NCBI GenBank assembly: GCA_032622095.1
Contig: CP136064.1
Coordinates: 145,899,797-145,963,796 of the forward strand
DNA: 64,000 nt
Direction of reading: 5' to 3'
DNA from: Siphonodentalium dalli
Lineage: Eukaryota > Mollusca > Scaphopoda > Gadilida > Siphonodentaliidae
Part shown: piece after piece, positions 49,447 to 60,929 of the stretch
Numbering within the stretch: position 1 is the first letter of the stretch
Layout of the letters: every line of letters begins with the position of its first letter
Made by a program: the position numbers and the translations under genes
The notes under the pieces: generated by a model
The model's database searches: none
What the model saw: only the letters and a program-made list of their open reading frames with translations
What the model was told of the DNA's origin: nothing

Positions 49447-49643
49447 AGGTCATGCGCATAGAACTCTCAGGAATCGAACAAAAAAAAGATCCGAAATTTA
49501 CCTGGAAATCCCTTATATTACCATTGAAACCTCCGTCAAAATATTTCGAAAAATCGCATATTCCAGACGATGGCAAAAGCCCACACTTGAATTTGTCAAG
49601 TTGAGATAAAAATCAATTTTGTCAGACAATGCTATGAACTTAC
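49447..49643. other. Intron 3' of the 94-bp DDOST exon
   Basis: No feature recognised. A plus-strand 76-codon frame crossing it is not supported. Confidence 0.5.
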
Positions 49644-49737
49644 ATCATCTATTTTATGGTCAGGATTGAATGAGTAAGCTGTGGATGCAGTGTGCAGAAC
49701 ACTCATCACCAATGGATTCTCTGGATCAGCTACCATA
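49644..49737 (-). CDS. DDOST: DDOST internal exon (94 bp)
   Basis: Minus-strand exon encoding 31 full codons after one leading base (T). The peptide begins MVADPENPLVMSVL and ends NPDHKIDD, which matches the DDOST stretch 'GMVADPDNPLVL...STSYSFFPDKP'. The acceptor reads CCACAG just above 49737 and the donor GTAAGT occupies 49643-49638. The leading T completes a glycine codon split with the missing upstream exon (phase 2 to 0). A decayed partial copy of this exon and its acceptor lies about 95 bp upstream in transcription, at 49800-49842. The downstream intron is the 20.8-kb one holding the large satellite-like array. Confidence 0.93.
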
Positions 49738-49799
49738 CTGTGGATAAGAATAAATAATATAAATATGTGTGCAAGAATAAATAATATAAATATGTACGT

Positions 49800-49842
49800 A
49801 TCACCAGTGAATTCTCCAGTTCAGCTACCATCTGTGTGTATG
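49800..49842 (-). pseudogene. Decayed partial duplicate of the 49644-49737 DDOST exon
   Basis: The plus strand at 49800-49842 repeats the 5' part of the exon and its acceptor (exon positions about 49705-49745), with several substitutions and a one-base deletion next to the acceptor. Read on the minus strand it gives ...ACAG followed by a codon run resembling MVAELENSLV, against MVADPENPLV in the real exon. The flanking intron sequence, an AATAAATAATATAAATATG-type run, is also duplicated, so this is a tandem duplication of about 95 bp across the intron-exon boundary. The one-base loss would shift the reading phase if this copy were spliced in. Confidence 0.75.
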
Positions 49843-50760
49843 AAGAAATAAATAATATATAGAGAATACCTACAGTTTTTGTTTGAATACCAAAATATCT
49901 CACGAGTGTCTGGAAAGAAATATAAAAATTTTCATGAGCAGCTGCAAGCCGCGAATGAAAATTATATATTTTTTCCAGAGACGAATGAGATGTTTCAGGT
50001 ATTAAAACAAAAATAAGTAGTAATTTTTTTTATTGTATGCACCTTAATAAATCTCAATGTTGCTAAATTATGTAGCATTTGTTCTTTTAATAGTACAACA
50101 ATTTGAACAATACTCAGAAAGAATACTTCCTACTAATACAAGTGCACAATTACCTATATAGATAAAGCAACAAGACTCATGCAAAGAAATGAAACACTGT
50201 AACAAAGAATCAAAACTGACAAGTCTCTCGTCACCACAGTCGAAATATATAAATCCCACGTGCACGGTAACATCTACATGGTGCGTGATAAGTTGCGGCT
50301 GGCCAATCAAAAACGCTGAAAATGCTGACAACACTTGATCGGTAATTAGAATTAGAAAATCGCACGCTAGATGCACGTGAGCACTACCCATCATATGAAA
50401 AAGTCAAAAAAAATTTATCTTGATGTTTGAATTTTGCCCATTTACGACTTTCGGTCGAATTTCCATAAGTCTCACCCCACCCAGACTCGCATTCTCCATT
50501 GGACAGGTTGCTTTTAGAGTATAGCGGTCATACTTTGGGGGCATACCAACAGTATGTCGACGTACCTACTACGGCATTACCTTGCCCTTTAATTAGCCAC
50601 GTTTGGATTTGGCGGAAAAATATAGGTGCAATGTTTTTGTTCCCCGTCTAGCAGAAAGGTCCGAATCACTCTTCCCATTCGGAATATGCGATAAAAAAAT
50701 AATAGTGCTGGAACAAAAACAAAAAAAAACCTCAGATTATACATCCTGGTGTACGGTGTT
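49843..50760. other. DDOST intron without recognised gene
   Basis: A 108-codon minus frame (50068-50394) has no recognisable family and does not fit DDOST. Nothing else supportable. Confidence 0.5.
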
Positions 50761-50768
50761 TGCCTAAC

Positions 50769-51944
50769 TACTCTCAGGTGCCAAATAAACGTGCCGGCAC
50801 GTTTATTAATTTGGAGCAAAAATACACACTATCACGCTTATTGTGACCCATCACGTTTATTATTTGTTTGAGGTATTAAACTCCATCATATAATGTGACA
50901 TTTATTCTTTTTTTGGGTGATAAACAAACGAATATAACAATGGAACGAATCACAAGTGTGCTAATGTCAATACTAGAAGTCACAAACCACTAAATAAAAC
51001 TGTTTTTGGTTGGCTGAGATGCGACATCGCTTCAATATAAAACCTATTTTGAGAGTCACGGTTCACCCAATCTTTTACTTCGTCTACTTTCAGCTTGTGA
51101 TAAAGCGCAAAACGTGAACTGGGCCGAGTTCACGGGACCCGAAATGATAGAAAAGCTGGCCCAATAATCTACCGCGTGCTATTCAGTTTGCGAGCATACT
51201 GTTATTTATTCGGATATCTTTTACAATTAGGCCTACGGTACATAATTTATAACTTGTTACTCGTATTACTTTTAGACAAATTTAACTGTCGATTCATGAT
51301 TTATTTATCCGGTGTTTTAAGACGAAAAAAAGACAACGTATTTATAGATACGAAATACGGCGAAATCTTGGTCAATCATTTCCGTCTGCATTTACTTCCG
51401 GGTTGTATTTTACTTGAAGGTGACGTTGGACTGGGTGGGGGGTTGTATATCATGACATTGTGGAGGTATATGGCTAAACTCTCCACTGCCTGTATAGCGG
51501 AATAATGAACCCTCAGAATAATTAACCATCGGAATAATGAACCATATATAGTATACCCGAAGACCCCCCAACCTACAAGAAGAGAAAAAAGAGTCATGTG
51601 CAGTGTGTACTGTAGAATACAACAATCAACATGTAACACAATTAAGCTATGCCAACTATATATCATATGAGTAATATGTAATTGCACGCATGGTCATACA
51701 TAATGTATGAATGTGGTAAACAAGATAGTGAAGATACATGATGCATAATACCTAAATGTCACTTCCTCCGCACAGAAATGATTCCCTGTACTATATAAAT
51801 GTACGCATAAGCCTTCATGGCTCGAGTTTGAAGCATACTACAATGAAAAGTTAAATCTTTAACCCAGCACATTTATTGTGCACCAGCACTATTATTCTTT
51901 TTTTGGTAAAAATGTCACCCAGCACTTTTATTTGGCACCTGAGA
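50769..51944. mobile_element. Candidate DNA transposon with 27-bp inverted ends
   Basis: TACTCTCAGGTGCCAAATAA at 50769 is the complement of the sequence ending at about 51944 (CACCTGAGAGTA). No target duplication is visible. A GGAATAATGAACC motif is repeated three times near 51500-51545. Open frames inside are unrecognised. Confidence 0.5.
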
Positions 51945-51949
51945 GTATG

Positions 51950-53820
51950 GGCGGCAACTCCGCAGGGAAAGCGCTGATACAAGTTTTGATGCCCGTGGCC
52001 AGTAGGGCATAGCGAGGTGTGCATATGGTGCAAATTTGGATGTTCTGCTCCTCGTAAATTCTGAGATAGTAAAATGACATTTTTTCAGATCAAGGGAGAG
52101 ATAACTCCACAGGAAAGCGAGGACAATATTCATTATATGACGATTAGTTAGAACTCGTTTGCCCCAACATACATACAAACTTTTAGTGTGCTACTCCACA
52201 TAATAATAAGAGTAATAGTGGTTGCAAAATTGTCCAGTATAATAATAATAGATAAAAATAATAGTAAAAGGGAGATACATCACTGCTCAAATTAAGCGAC
52301 CTGTTTTAACAAGGTGTACATGCGTTAATACCGCGGTGCAATACCGCGACATACCGCCGATTCGCGGTTGCACTACCACGCGCGTACCGCGGTACCACCG
52401 CGACGTTCACGGTACCACCACACTACCAGTGGTAACGAATGTTGGTAGCGCGGTGGCACGCGGGTAGCATTTTTGTAACGAGGTTAATGACGGGATTCGA
52501 TGGCTGACCGTCAATCTTCCAAAATAGGACGGCCGTTCTCACGATCTCCGTCCATGATTGTGTACCGTGAAGTGTATTATTAAAATATTGAAAAGGATGA
52601 AAGCCGAGTATCGGGAAATATGCCCCATTATAACGGGCTTCCAGATTAAGTAAAGGTAAGTATAAGTTACTTTGAGAAAGTCATTTTTCAATTAATGTGA
52701 ATATTAAAATATTACAATAACATTTCTAGTCTCGTTTTTTGCCTAAAATTCCCATAAATGACACTAGTTGTAATCAGTGTTGGTTATCGCGAAGGGAACA
52801 AATGATTTCGGCCATTTTAGACAGCTCGATAAATCCCGTATCTACAGTTTATATCAATGTTCAGATGTACGTGATCCCTAAATTGAATGATAACGACACT
52901 ATTTAAATAGTCCCCAGAATAAATATAATTATTAACTTTATTGACATTCATTAACTGCAAATCCCAAACACCATTTGTTCGTATAACGGGAATTATTGTC
53001 TTAGCAATATATCCAGGAAAAAAACACATTCTGCGCAAAAGCACGTGTCACTGATTACGTCATACTATAGCTGGCAGACTTTGTTAATATAGGGCACGGG
53101 GAACTTAAATTAAGTTGTCGTCATGTCTTTTTATAACTGGTCTCAATGGGTGAAATAAATATTTGTGTTTTGTTGATGGTGCTATTAGTAAAACTACACA
53201 CGTGACGCGCAAAATTGCTATTTTGTGTTTTGGACACGTGTATTTCCATTACTTCAATGCGTCCGTTAGGCTTACATATTGCTCGCAGAAGGTAGTTCAG
53301 ATATTTATCGATCTATTTTGGTATTGCGAATAATATTATGTGCGAACCGCCACGTGGCTTTAAACAGACAAGTCTCATTCGATCTTTAAAATGTTGTGCA
53401 CGTAATAGCTATTTATAAATATTTGTCGCACAAAAGTGAGACAAACGCTCTTTATTGCTACCGTATCGGGAATAAACTAACAAGGACTAAAACACACCAA
53501 TTCGATCACTTGAAATAATTATGTTACAATGTTAACCTCTGTATATAACCAAACAAACATATTTAGAGGTCAACTTTCCAACACCATGCATGTTTTCTTC
53601 CGAATAACGATTAGATAGGAATATCGGTATGTGATATAACTACAAGTGCACGCGCTCGCCAGAAGTTGCAATTTCACATCAAACGATGCCGCCCGACACG
53701 CACTCGTGAGCTCAATGAATGTTCACGTAACAAAATCAAAGACTGATTTGACAACGTTGTGTCTTTCAATGTTTGGTGTTTTGCGTGTGTCTTTTGTCGC
53801 GCACATTGGTGATGATAACA
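51950..53820. other. DDOST upstream intron, decayed repeats
   Basis: 52320-52480 is dense in GCGGTACCACCGCG-type motifs, like the ends of motif-rich transposons elsewhere in the window. No exon found. Confidence 0.5.
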
Positions 53821-53826
53821 ACTTTA

Positions 53827-54618
53827 AGCCCCGGTTCCATATTCCCGATTTTCTGTCCCGAATTAGTATATTCGGCACAAATTCGGGACCAGACCAAATC
53901 GGCAGCATTCGAGAGAATTCTGGACGAGTTTTATTCCAAAAAGCCGCCGAACTGATGCCGAATTATGACAAAATTTAATCGTCCCGAACGTTGCCGAATA
54001 TTCCAGAATGCTTCCGAATATCTTCCCGAATGATCAAGAATTATCCCGAACTTTCGTGCGAGTGGCTGCCAAATTGTCCAGATTACTACCGACTTACACC
54101 GAATTGTTGCCGAATACCCCGAATCAATGCTGAACTGGTACCGAATTGCTGCCGAATAGATACCGAATTGGTATTCAATTGCTGCCGAACGTCCCGAATC
54201 GATGCCGAATTTTGCAGATACACCGGATCTCAGTATAAAAGCAGCCATACATGGCGAATTCGGGAATAACCTACCGAATACTGCCGACTACTCCAGAATA
54301 TCCACCCGAATATTGCCGAATACTGCCGACTACTCCCGAATAGGTGCCGAATTGCTCCCGAATTTCTCCCGACGATTTACAAATCGGGAGCGATTCGGCT
54401 TGGTTCCCGATAGTTTTGAACATTTCAAAACTGTCGGGAGCGAGTCCAGAATTGTCCCGAATCGACCCCGATAGCACCGATATCCCCGATCATGTTCGGG
54501 GGTAAAAATTCACTGTCCCGACTCGTCCCGAACTTACTCCACGATTTTTGCAAAATTATGATTCGGGAGTCATTCGGGAACATTCGGGGTGGGAAATCGG
54601 GGATATGGAACCGGGGCT
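53827..54618. mobile_element. PIF/Harbinger-like element made of CCGAAT motifs
   Basis: Inverted ends AGCCCCGGTTCCATAT with TTA on each side (53824-53826, 54619-54621). The interior is almost wholly a degenerate array of CCGAAT/ATTCGG motifs (for example TGCCGAATA, TCCCGAAT). No coding capacity. Superfamily inferred from the 3-bp duplication only. Confidence 0.7.
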
Positions 54619-54621
54619 TTA

Positions 54622-55412
54622 CTTTGCTGCATGACATGTGCCACGCTTTCTTAGTTATACATTTTATTCCCACCGACAAGAAATCTTCAGGCGCAAATGT
54701 TTGTAAATTGCTTTACTATTTCACGCATGCGTACAATCATACGTCTTGGCGACAATATACTATTTACGCGCCGATTATGTTTGGCATATGAACAAAACTA
54801 TAGATTTGAACGAATATGAATATTTCTGCAATGATCGCCGCCCTGGCCTCTAAGACTAAAATCGGACTCAGTGTTACTAATGCACCGTCCCCGCTGGTTT
54901 CGACCTAATTCAGATAAATGGAGGATTTACTTTTCCCATTTTATAAGAAATTTATATTTCGGAAACACAAACAAAACAAAAAATTCCGCATGAGTGGAAA
55001 CCGATATAGGAATCGGGTGCGTAAATCATTTGACGATATGTAAGATAGATGCTAACAACAAAACTATTACTCCATCACAGTGTTTTGCGTAAGCCGTAAG
55101 CAACTATAGCTGAGTTAAAAAAACGCTGACGTGATTAAACGTGATCTACGTGTACATTTGTAATATGTTACATGTAAACCCGACATGTTCATATGTAATC
55201 CGATTGCATTATTATTCATTTATATTCATTACGTATATATAATTACGTGCAGCTTACAGGTATTCATTCAATACAAAAGTTATTCATAATCATTTACCTA
55301 CCGTGTGACGCCTTGTTTCAGTCGTGTTCTCTCCGCGGTGGAGGGCCGTTAGCGGTAATTTGAACGCGGTTACGAAAAAAATAACGCGGTGTATGGCGGT
55401 AACGAACATCAA
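54622..55412. other. Intron without recognised gene
   Basis: GCGGTTA-rich stretch at 55335-55405 just before the next transposon end. Otherwise nothing seen. Confidence 0.5.
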
Positions 55413-55415
55413 TAA

Positions 55416-56788
55416 GGGACCTTGTCCAATTCCGACGGAGTTTCCGTCGGTGATCGGAGCTTTTAATCGGAGTTTTAATCGGAAAATTTCTCCCTTCATC
55501 ATCGGAATTTCTCAGATCGGAGTTTTTTCTCCGATCAAGAACTCCGATCAATTCCGGTGAAAATTCCGATGAAAACTGAACAAAAACTCCGATGAAATCA
55601 GAGTTTTTCTCCGATATGAAAACTACGATGTTAAAACTCCGATTTTATCAGATTTCATCGGAGTTTTCTCCGATATCAAAACGACGATGTGATTTGAGTT
55701 TTGTATAATAATTTCTCCGATTTACTAAATCTCGGATTTGGTTAATGTCGGAAAATTCAAACTCTGTATATTAATGAAACTTTTATAAACAGAAGATTAA
55801 ATTAAGTCCCAAATAAATGTCCCCCCCCCCCCCCCGACCAAATTTATAGTATAAGGCAACTCATGCTATTTTCCGTGTCATATTTCAAACCTGCGTTTTG
55901 ATGTGGCCAATGTCTGAATTCTCGTAAAGCAAGTGCTATTAAGGGGCAGTTCAAGAGACCATGTTTGAATGGGAATTTCCATGCAAATCTCCCCAGCAAA
56001 AGTAAAATATGAAACAGTTATATGGGCACTAAAGCAGCAATGTGATTAAACGGTCTACACGGCTGGGCTTTTTTGCTATAAATGTATTTTTGAGAATTGT
56101 TTTCTGGAATCAAAGTTACAACACGACAAGTTTGGAAAAATCAATAAAAAATAAAAATAATAAATACATCAACTTTCTAAAGGAACAAAGTCTAAGCGAC
56201 CTGCCAAATAAATGTGTATTGTTTTCAATACAGCACACAGTCACACCCAGAAATGTTTGCAACTCTGACTTTAGCTGCGGAGATTTGCCAATTCAGTATT
56301 GGTCACTTGACCTCTCCCTTAATTTGTTACTTCGTCGAATTATAATAAAATTAGACGGTACCATAAACCAGTGCTGAGTGGTGCCGTAAACAATGCAAAT
56401 GTTTATTTCGTACAAGTGTTTTTTGCGATTAGGTATTTTAAACATGTCCTCATTTGGATCAACGGTCACCGTTTAATATGCAAACCATCATCAATAGAAG
56501 AATAAAGACCCAGTAAGTTATTCCCCGCCACACCGGTTTATAGTATACATTCTGTGTCGCGTGGATCATCTAACATTTGCAATCTGCCATTCTATATCAA
56601 ACCCACGTTTAAAATGTACGCAAAACGTGGGGTTTACAGTAGTGCTTTATTTTGCCACATCGTCGGTTTCTGAGAATACTGTAAACCCAGTGATTGTGGT
56701 AACGTAAACAATACAATTCTTCATACGTGCTCCCAATGATACCGACAGCTAGTGCGTCAGAAGTGAGACAAAATAAGTGATTTCTCCC
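55416..56788 (+). mobile_element. DNA transposon, GGGACCTTGTC family, forward copy (runs into gap)
   Basis: Begins GGGACCTTGTCCAATTCC after TAA (55413-55415). CGGAGTTTT/CTCCGAT motifs fill 55430-55720. The rest matches 44640-45960 in inverse orientation. A C15 tract lies at 55821-55835. The right end is lost in or beyond the N gap. Confidence 0.6.
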
Positions 56789-56888
56789 NNNNNNNNNNNN
56801 NNNNNNNNNNNNNNNNNNNNNNNNNNNNNNNNNNNNNNNNNNNNNNNNNNNNNNNNNNNNNNNNNNNNNNNNNNNNNNNNNNNNNNNN
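56789..56888. other. Assembly gap (100 N)
   Basis: Exactly 100 N, probably a placeholder of unknown true size. Confidence 0.99.
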
Positions 56889-57191
56889 GTTTGACACTGT
56901 TGCAATGTCAACACTGTCCTCCCCGTTGAAGTCTGTGCAATGCGTGTGTACTAACTTCTTTCTTTAATAGTCGCATTGTGATTGGTCAGTCAACAAACAA
57001 ACACCGACGTCAATCATAGTATTTCAGGTGTTGTTCCCACCCTCTATCCCAGTCCTGAATGGAGTTACCACTGATTGGTTAAATCGAGCTCTGCCCATGC
57101 AAAGTGCATGTCTTTTGTGGATTCCGTTTTTCGTTAGCTAACGAGACCAGAATATGCGATGAGGTGTGACTGCATCCTTTATATTTCACTT

Positions 57192-57673
57192 AAAGGTACT
57201 CAATCCGATAAAACTCCTCTCAATTACTATTTCAATGGCTTCGGGGGTCAACAATATTTGATTCGAGTCGAGAAAGTCACACATCAAAGCTCAGATTTGT
57301 TAGATATCGATTTTAGAAATCTATTATTTTTCATTATCGGGAATACTTTCTGGCCCAGATCTCGGTCAAAATTGCGTTATTATTACCACTTGGTTTTAGA
57401 GTTATCCATCCTTGTCTGTTTGAATAGAGTTTTGGTGTACAAATCTCGAGCAGGAAACAAAATTGACGGCAATTATTAGTACTCATCTCGAGAACATAAG
57501 AATTTTCAAAAATCAATATCTAATAACTCTGAGCTTTGTTTGATGGGTTCCTCGACTCGAATCAAATATTTTTTACCACCAAAGCCAAAGAAATAGTTAT
57601 ATAGGACCCTCTGATCGGAATGTTGTTGTTGGAATCTGTTGAGATGGGGACCCTCTGGTCGGATTGAGTACCT
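57192..57673. mobile_element. TTAA-flanked MITE with long inverted ends
   Basis: Ends AGGTACTCAATCCGA inverted, TTAA at 57188-57191 and 57674-57677. Inverted similarity extends about 140 bp inward (ATATTTGATTCGAGTCGAG on both sides). piggyBac or Kolobok type. Noncoding, 482 bp. Confidence 0.8.
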
Positions 57674-57679
57674 TTAAAG

Positions 57680-58519
57680 TATATGATATGTGTTGCCTAT
57701 TGTGGACCCCCTCCCCCCACCTTTTCGCAAGTAGGGAAACCTAATAGTCGTAATAGCATATAATACTGCCAATTTTCGAATCTAGTTATCGCCATAGAAT
57801 GACATATTTTTTATCTTCCGAAACACTTTTTGCATATTGCATTTTAGATACATTGGGTCCCGGCTTTAATTCGGCTTTACTCCTAACAATTTAATAAAGA
57901 GCGTTCCGTAGTGTTTTCATGAATCCTGATGGATGGTAAAAACTAAAGAGAGCAGGAAATTTCGATACAAATCTCCAGTGCAAAGGGTTATACGCGAAGC
58001 AGTCATATTTAACTTACAAGTGTACACGTGCATATATGGGCTACTAGTTATGAGTACTGTAAATGAATGTTGTTTTCTTTAATACGGCTACACTTGATTT
58101 TTTTTAAATAGACCAACATTCTATTATGTATCTTCAGCCAGATAAATACGTATTGTTCCCAATACTGCATTATTAAGTCACACCCAACTATATTTGCAAC
58201 TGTAACGTTTACTCAGGCGATTTGCATTGGAAGACATGTCCATTCAAATTAATCCGACCACTGTTTTTCTGGACATGTTGTGTGAATTCAACTGCGAAAA
58301 TTAATGTGACCTTCAATTAATAATTCCGTCAGAAACGGCATGGGTTGAAATTGAGTACAAATCTCAGTATAAGCAGGTCATACACTGACACACTTGGGTA
58401 ACTTTGACAAGCCAATAAAGATAGGCCTGCCAATGTGGTCAGTTGATGACCTATATCATATATTTATATCATTAAGAGGAGGTAAACCTATTATATATGC
58501 CCATTTACTGTAGTAATCT
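57680..58519. other. Intron, diverged transposon debris
   Basis: Stretches such as AAGTCACACCCA...TTTGCAACTGTAACG at about 58165 resemble the GGGACCTTGTC family (56235). No boundaries could be fixed. Confidence 0.4.
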
Positions 58520-58986
58520 TACGAACATTGCCACACAAAAAAGAAAGTGAATAAAACCCATGACTGGGAACTTGTTAATCGCCGTTATTTTTGCGCGCAT
58601 CTGTATCTCAAATGCCAGGTGCACGCGAATTACGTCAGCATTAATTATTCAGAAATTGGGCACGAGGAATGTGTAGCAATGAACATGGTTTGCTACATCG
58701 TATATAGTTGTTTCAGTGAACATGATTGTATGTCACTTTCTCGGCGATATTCTCTTTCAAGTTTAATCAAAAGTCCACTGGCACGATGCCCCGCGACTTT
58801 GTCTTTATAGTAACTATTGAAAAGATTTGAACAATGTACATTTCAAGAATGTACGTGGTCAACAATGCTCAATTTCACCAATTCCCATAATACACCGGGC
58901 GCTGGGTGGTTCCGGTTTACGCTGAACAAGCAGATTCGCATTTTGCAGGATTATAAAGTCAAATTTGAACGAGAGAATTACCTATA

Positions 58987-59937
58987 TCCCCACTGATATC
59001 CCCTGATGAAAACAGAGCAGTTCACAATAATTTAGCTTTCCGAACTAGAAACCACAAACTCCCAAAAGAACTCGGCGCTTGGACGAATACGGATTATTCG
59101 GACAGAATATGCACTCTCTGTAATCTCGAAATCGGCGATGAATACCACATGGTACTGAATTGTAGGGAACTCAGCAAACTAAGAATAAAATATCTGAAAC
59201 CCTACTTCTATCAGAGACCAAACACTTATAAATTAACCGCTCTATTTAAAGGGGTACTGTACGCCAAATGTTGTTGTTGGTTTCTATAGTCTCCGAGTCG
59301 GAGAATAAGGTAACAATTTTTTCATTATTTGAAAGTCTGTTGAGTACGAAGTAGTGTTACGGATGACAAATTTACCGGAATGCAAAAATACAAATTGTCG
59401 TTGTCGAGTAATTTTTGTACAGTTTTCAACCAAATGAATCAAATAAAAGTTATATTATAGGCATACTAATCCCATATAATCATTTAAGTTATTGGATCGT
59501 CGCTAGTCAGTAAGTGGCTTGAGTGTTCTCCTCGTATCATCATAATATTTTAAGCGATCGTGGGTGCGATCGGTTTAACAATCCAGTATCCCTCAATTAC
59601 TTTGTTTGATTACGGAAATTCGTAATTTAATTGACGCCATTTTATGGCTCCAGTCATAAATTCAATTTATATCAAATTATTAACTTTTAAATTATTAAAT
59701 TTTAAGATAGCCTATTCAAGTTAACCTGAGCGTTTACAGAATACATCTTCGACTCAAATTACTTATGTTTCTATATATTATATCGTTGTTGTCACCGGAA
59801 ATTTAATGAAAATGGCGTACAGTACCCCTTTAACTCCCGAAATCATATATATTGTATATATGTATACAACTCGTCTGTAATCAGCTGTAATGTCTATAAT
59901 TGACGACCAGAATAAACTTAATTGAATTGAATTGAAT
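58987..59937 (+). pseudogene. 3' end of a non-LTR retrotransposon (LINE), 5'-truncated
   Basis: The frame from about 58987 to 59246 reads AVHNNLAFRTRNHKLPKELG and then RICTLCNLEIGDEYHMVLNC. This is the C-terminal zinc-finger region (R-x-NH-L-P...C-x2-C...E-x2-H...C) found after the reverse transcriptase in jockey/RTE-type LINEs. A TTAA MITE (59250-59829) interrupts it; the same frame resumes after it (LFNSRNH) and stops shortly downstream. A TTGAA-repeat tail at about 59918-59937 marks the 3' end. Clade uncertain. Confidence 0.65.
59250..59829. mobile_element. TTAA-flanked MITE (AGGGGTACTGTACGCC ends)
   Basis: Inverted ends AGGGGTACTGTACGCCA, TTAA at 59246-59249 and 59830-59833. 580 bp, noncoding. 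The ends resemble Kolobok elements; piggyBac is the alternative. It interrupts the LINE reading frame. Confidence 0.85.
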
Positions 59938-59939
59938 AA

Positions 59940-60300
59940 CTCTGTTAGCCGGAACAACTTGACCGGTCCATGTACCAGCATAGATGAAGGAAGGATTTTT
60001 ATTCTATGCTAACAGCGAGTCATCCCGGCTAGACATGGAACGTTACACGATTCGTTGTGACTTTCATGACGTCAGCCAATAGAATGTTCGCGTCATGTGA
60101 GTGGCGTCTAATGACCACCCACATTACGCCGTGACTCGATGATTGACAGCTAGTTTTGTGCACGTCAACCGAGTAGTCCCGGTTGACCGAGTTGTCTCGA
60201 CTCATTTAACAGCGCGACCGAGTTGTCCTGGCAGACCGAGTTGACTCGGCTAGCTGAGTTGTCCCGGCTCGTCGAGTTGTCCCGGCTCACGTAACAAGCC
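59940..60300. other. Motif-rich stretch in copy B of element M
   Basis: 60160-60300 holds repeated ACCGAGTTGTCCCGGCT-like units. Probably the end of a further transposon; no boundary fixed. Confidence 0.4.
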
Positions 60301-60459
60301 CCTTGGGTTCATAAAATGTTCGCGGGCGAAACATACCTTACCACGCACAAACGCTCTTTATTTTTTATTGTGAAGAAAATTCTGGCCGGCAGTAAATTCC
60401 AAAAGGAGGCCCACATGGACGGATGTAGTCAATGTAATTTCAAACCAAATAATTATAGC

Positions 60460-60750
60460 ATGAAGAAAGTCTTTGATTCTCCCCCTTTAATATCATATCG
60501 GAGAGACAACAACTTGGGCTATATATTGGTACACAGAAAGACAGATAAAGCCGTCCGTACTCCAAACAACCTGTATGACCATTTCAATACAAATGGACAT
60601 TCACTTCTAGATATGAAGGTAGTCGTGTTAGAGTATGCTAGTGGGAGTCGCTACTTCAGACTTATAAAAGAGAATGGTTGGATACGCCGGCTAAGAACGT
60701 GCTACGGGGTTGGATTCAACACTAAAATCAACAACATAGGCGCCAGGTAA
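60460..60750 (+). pseudogene. Penelope-like ORF C-terminus (GIY-YIG-associated end)
   Basis: Codons from 60460 read PPLISYRRDNNLGYILVHRK, the linker after the Penelope reverse transcriptase. Then come LYDHFNTNGHSLLDMKV and RLIKENGWIRRLRTCYGVGF, which match the distal half of a GIY-YIG nuclease (HF-x3-GH and E-x2-WI-x2-L). The Cys-rich finger and the GIY/YIG strands normally in between are missing, so it is internally deleted. Stop at 60748-60750. The open frame upstream to 60316 is host repeat, not part of it. Confidence 0.6.
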
Positions 60751-60890
60751 TTTGGCGCGAAATGATATCGATCACTAACGTACATGACAGCAGGTAAACA
60801 AACTCAATGAACGTACGTTATCCGTCTGGCATTTACGAATGAGTTGATGTCAGAGCAACATGTAGACTTTACTGTGTTAATCGTTTTCCA

Positions 60891-60929
60891 CTGACGAAGG
60901 CCTATGGCCGAAAGCTATGGAATGAGCTA
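60891..60929 (+). ncRNA. Hammerhead-ribozyme-like core (degenerate)
   Basis: CTGACGA (60891-60897), one extra A, stem GGCC-TAT-GGCC, GAAA (60910-60913), then AGCT...AGCT forming a 4-bp third stem and an A in the cleavage position. Stem I does not pair. Penelope-like elements are known to carry hammerheads near their ends, so this is a plausible decayed one. Confidence 0.4.

Larger units (their letters stand above)
2462..49737 (-). other. DDOST: DDOST gene span, four internal exons seen (partial gene)
   Basis: Span from the first to the last recognisable exon of the 48-kDa oligosaccharyltransferase subunit. The ER-membrane complex it belongs to moves the lipid-linked glycan onto asparagines of nascent proteins. 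Seen: four exons of 94, 146, 148 and 121 bp on the minus strand, each with AG acceptor and GT donor, with phases that join without a break into about 170 codons colinear with the middle-to-late lumenal part of animal DDOST. Introns are 20777, 6472 and 19518 bp. Exons for the signal peptide and N-terminal half should lie beyond 64000, and those for the C-terminal domain and membrane anchor before position 1; none was found in the window. The exons look intact, so the gene is probably functional despite the transposon load. Confidence 0.93.

Noticed and set aside
50068-50394. Minus-strand 108-codon frame as an upstream DDOST exon
   Set aside because: The sequence does not match any DDOST region and lacks fitting splice sites.
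60316-60459. N-terminal part of a 144-codon frame as Penelope protein
   Set aside because: This stretch matches copy A of the host repeat (27000-27170), so the Penelope insertion begins only at 60459.
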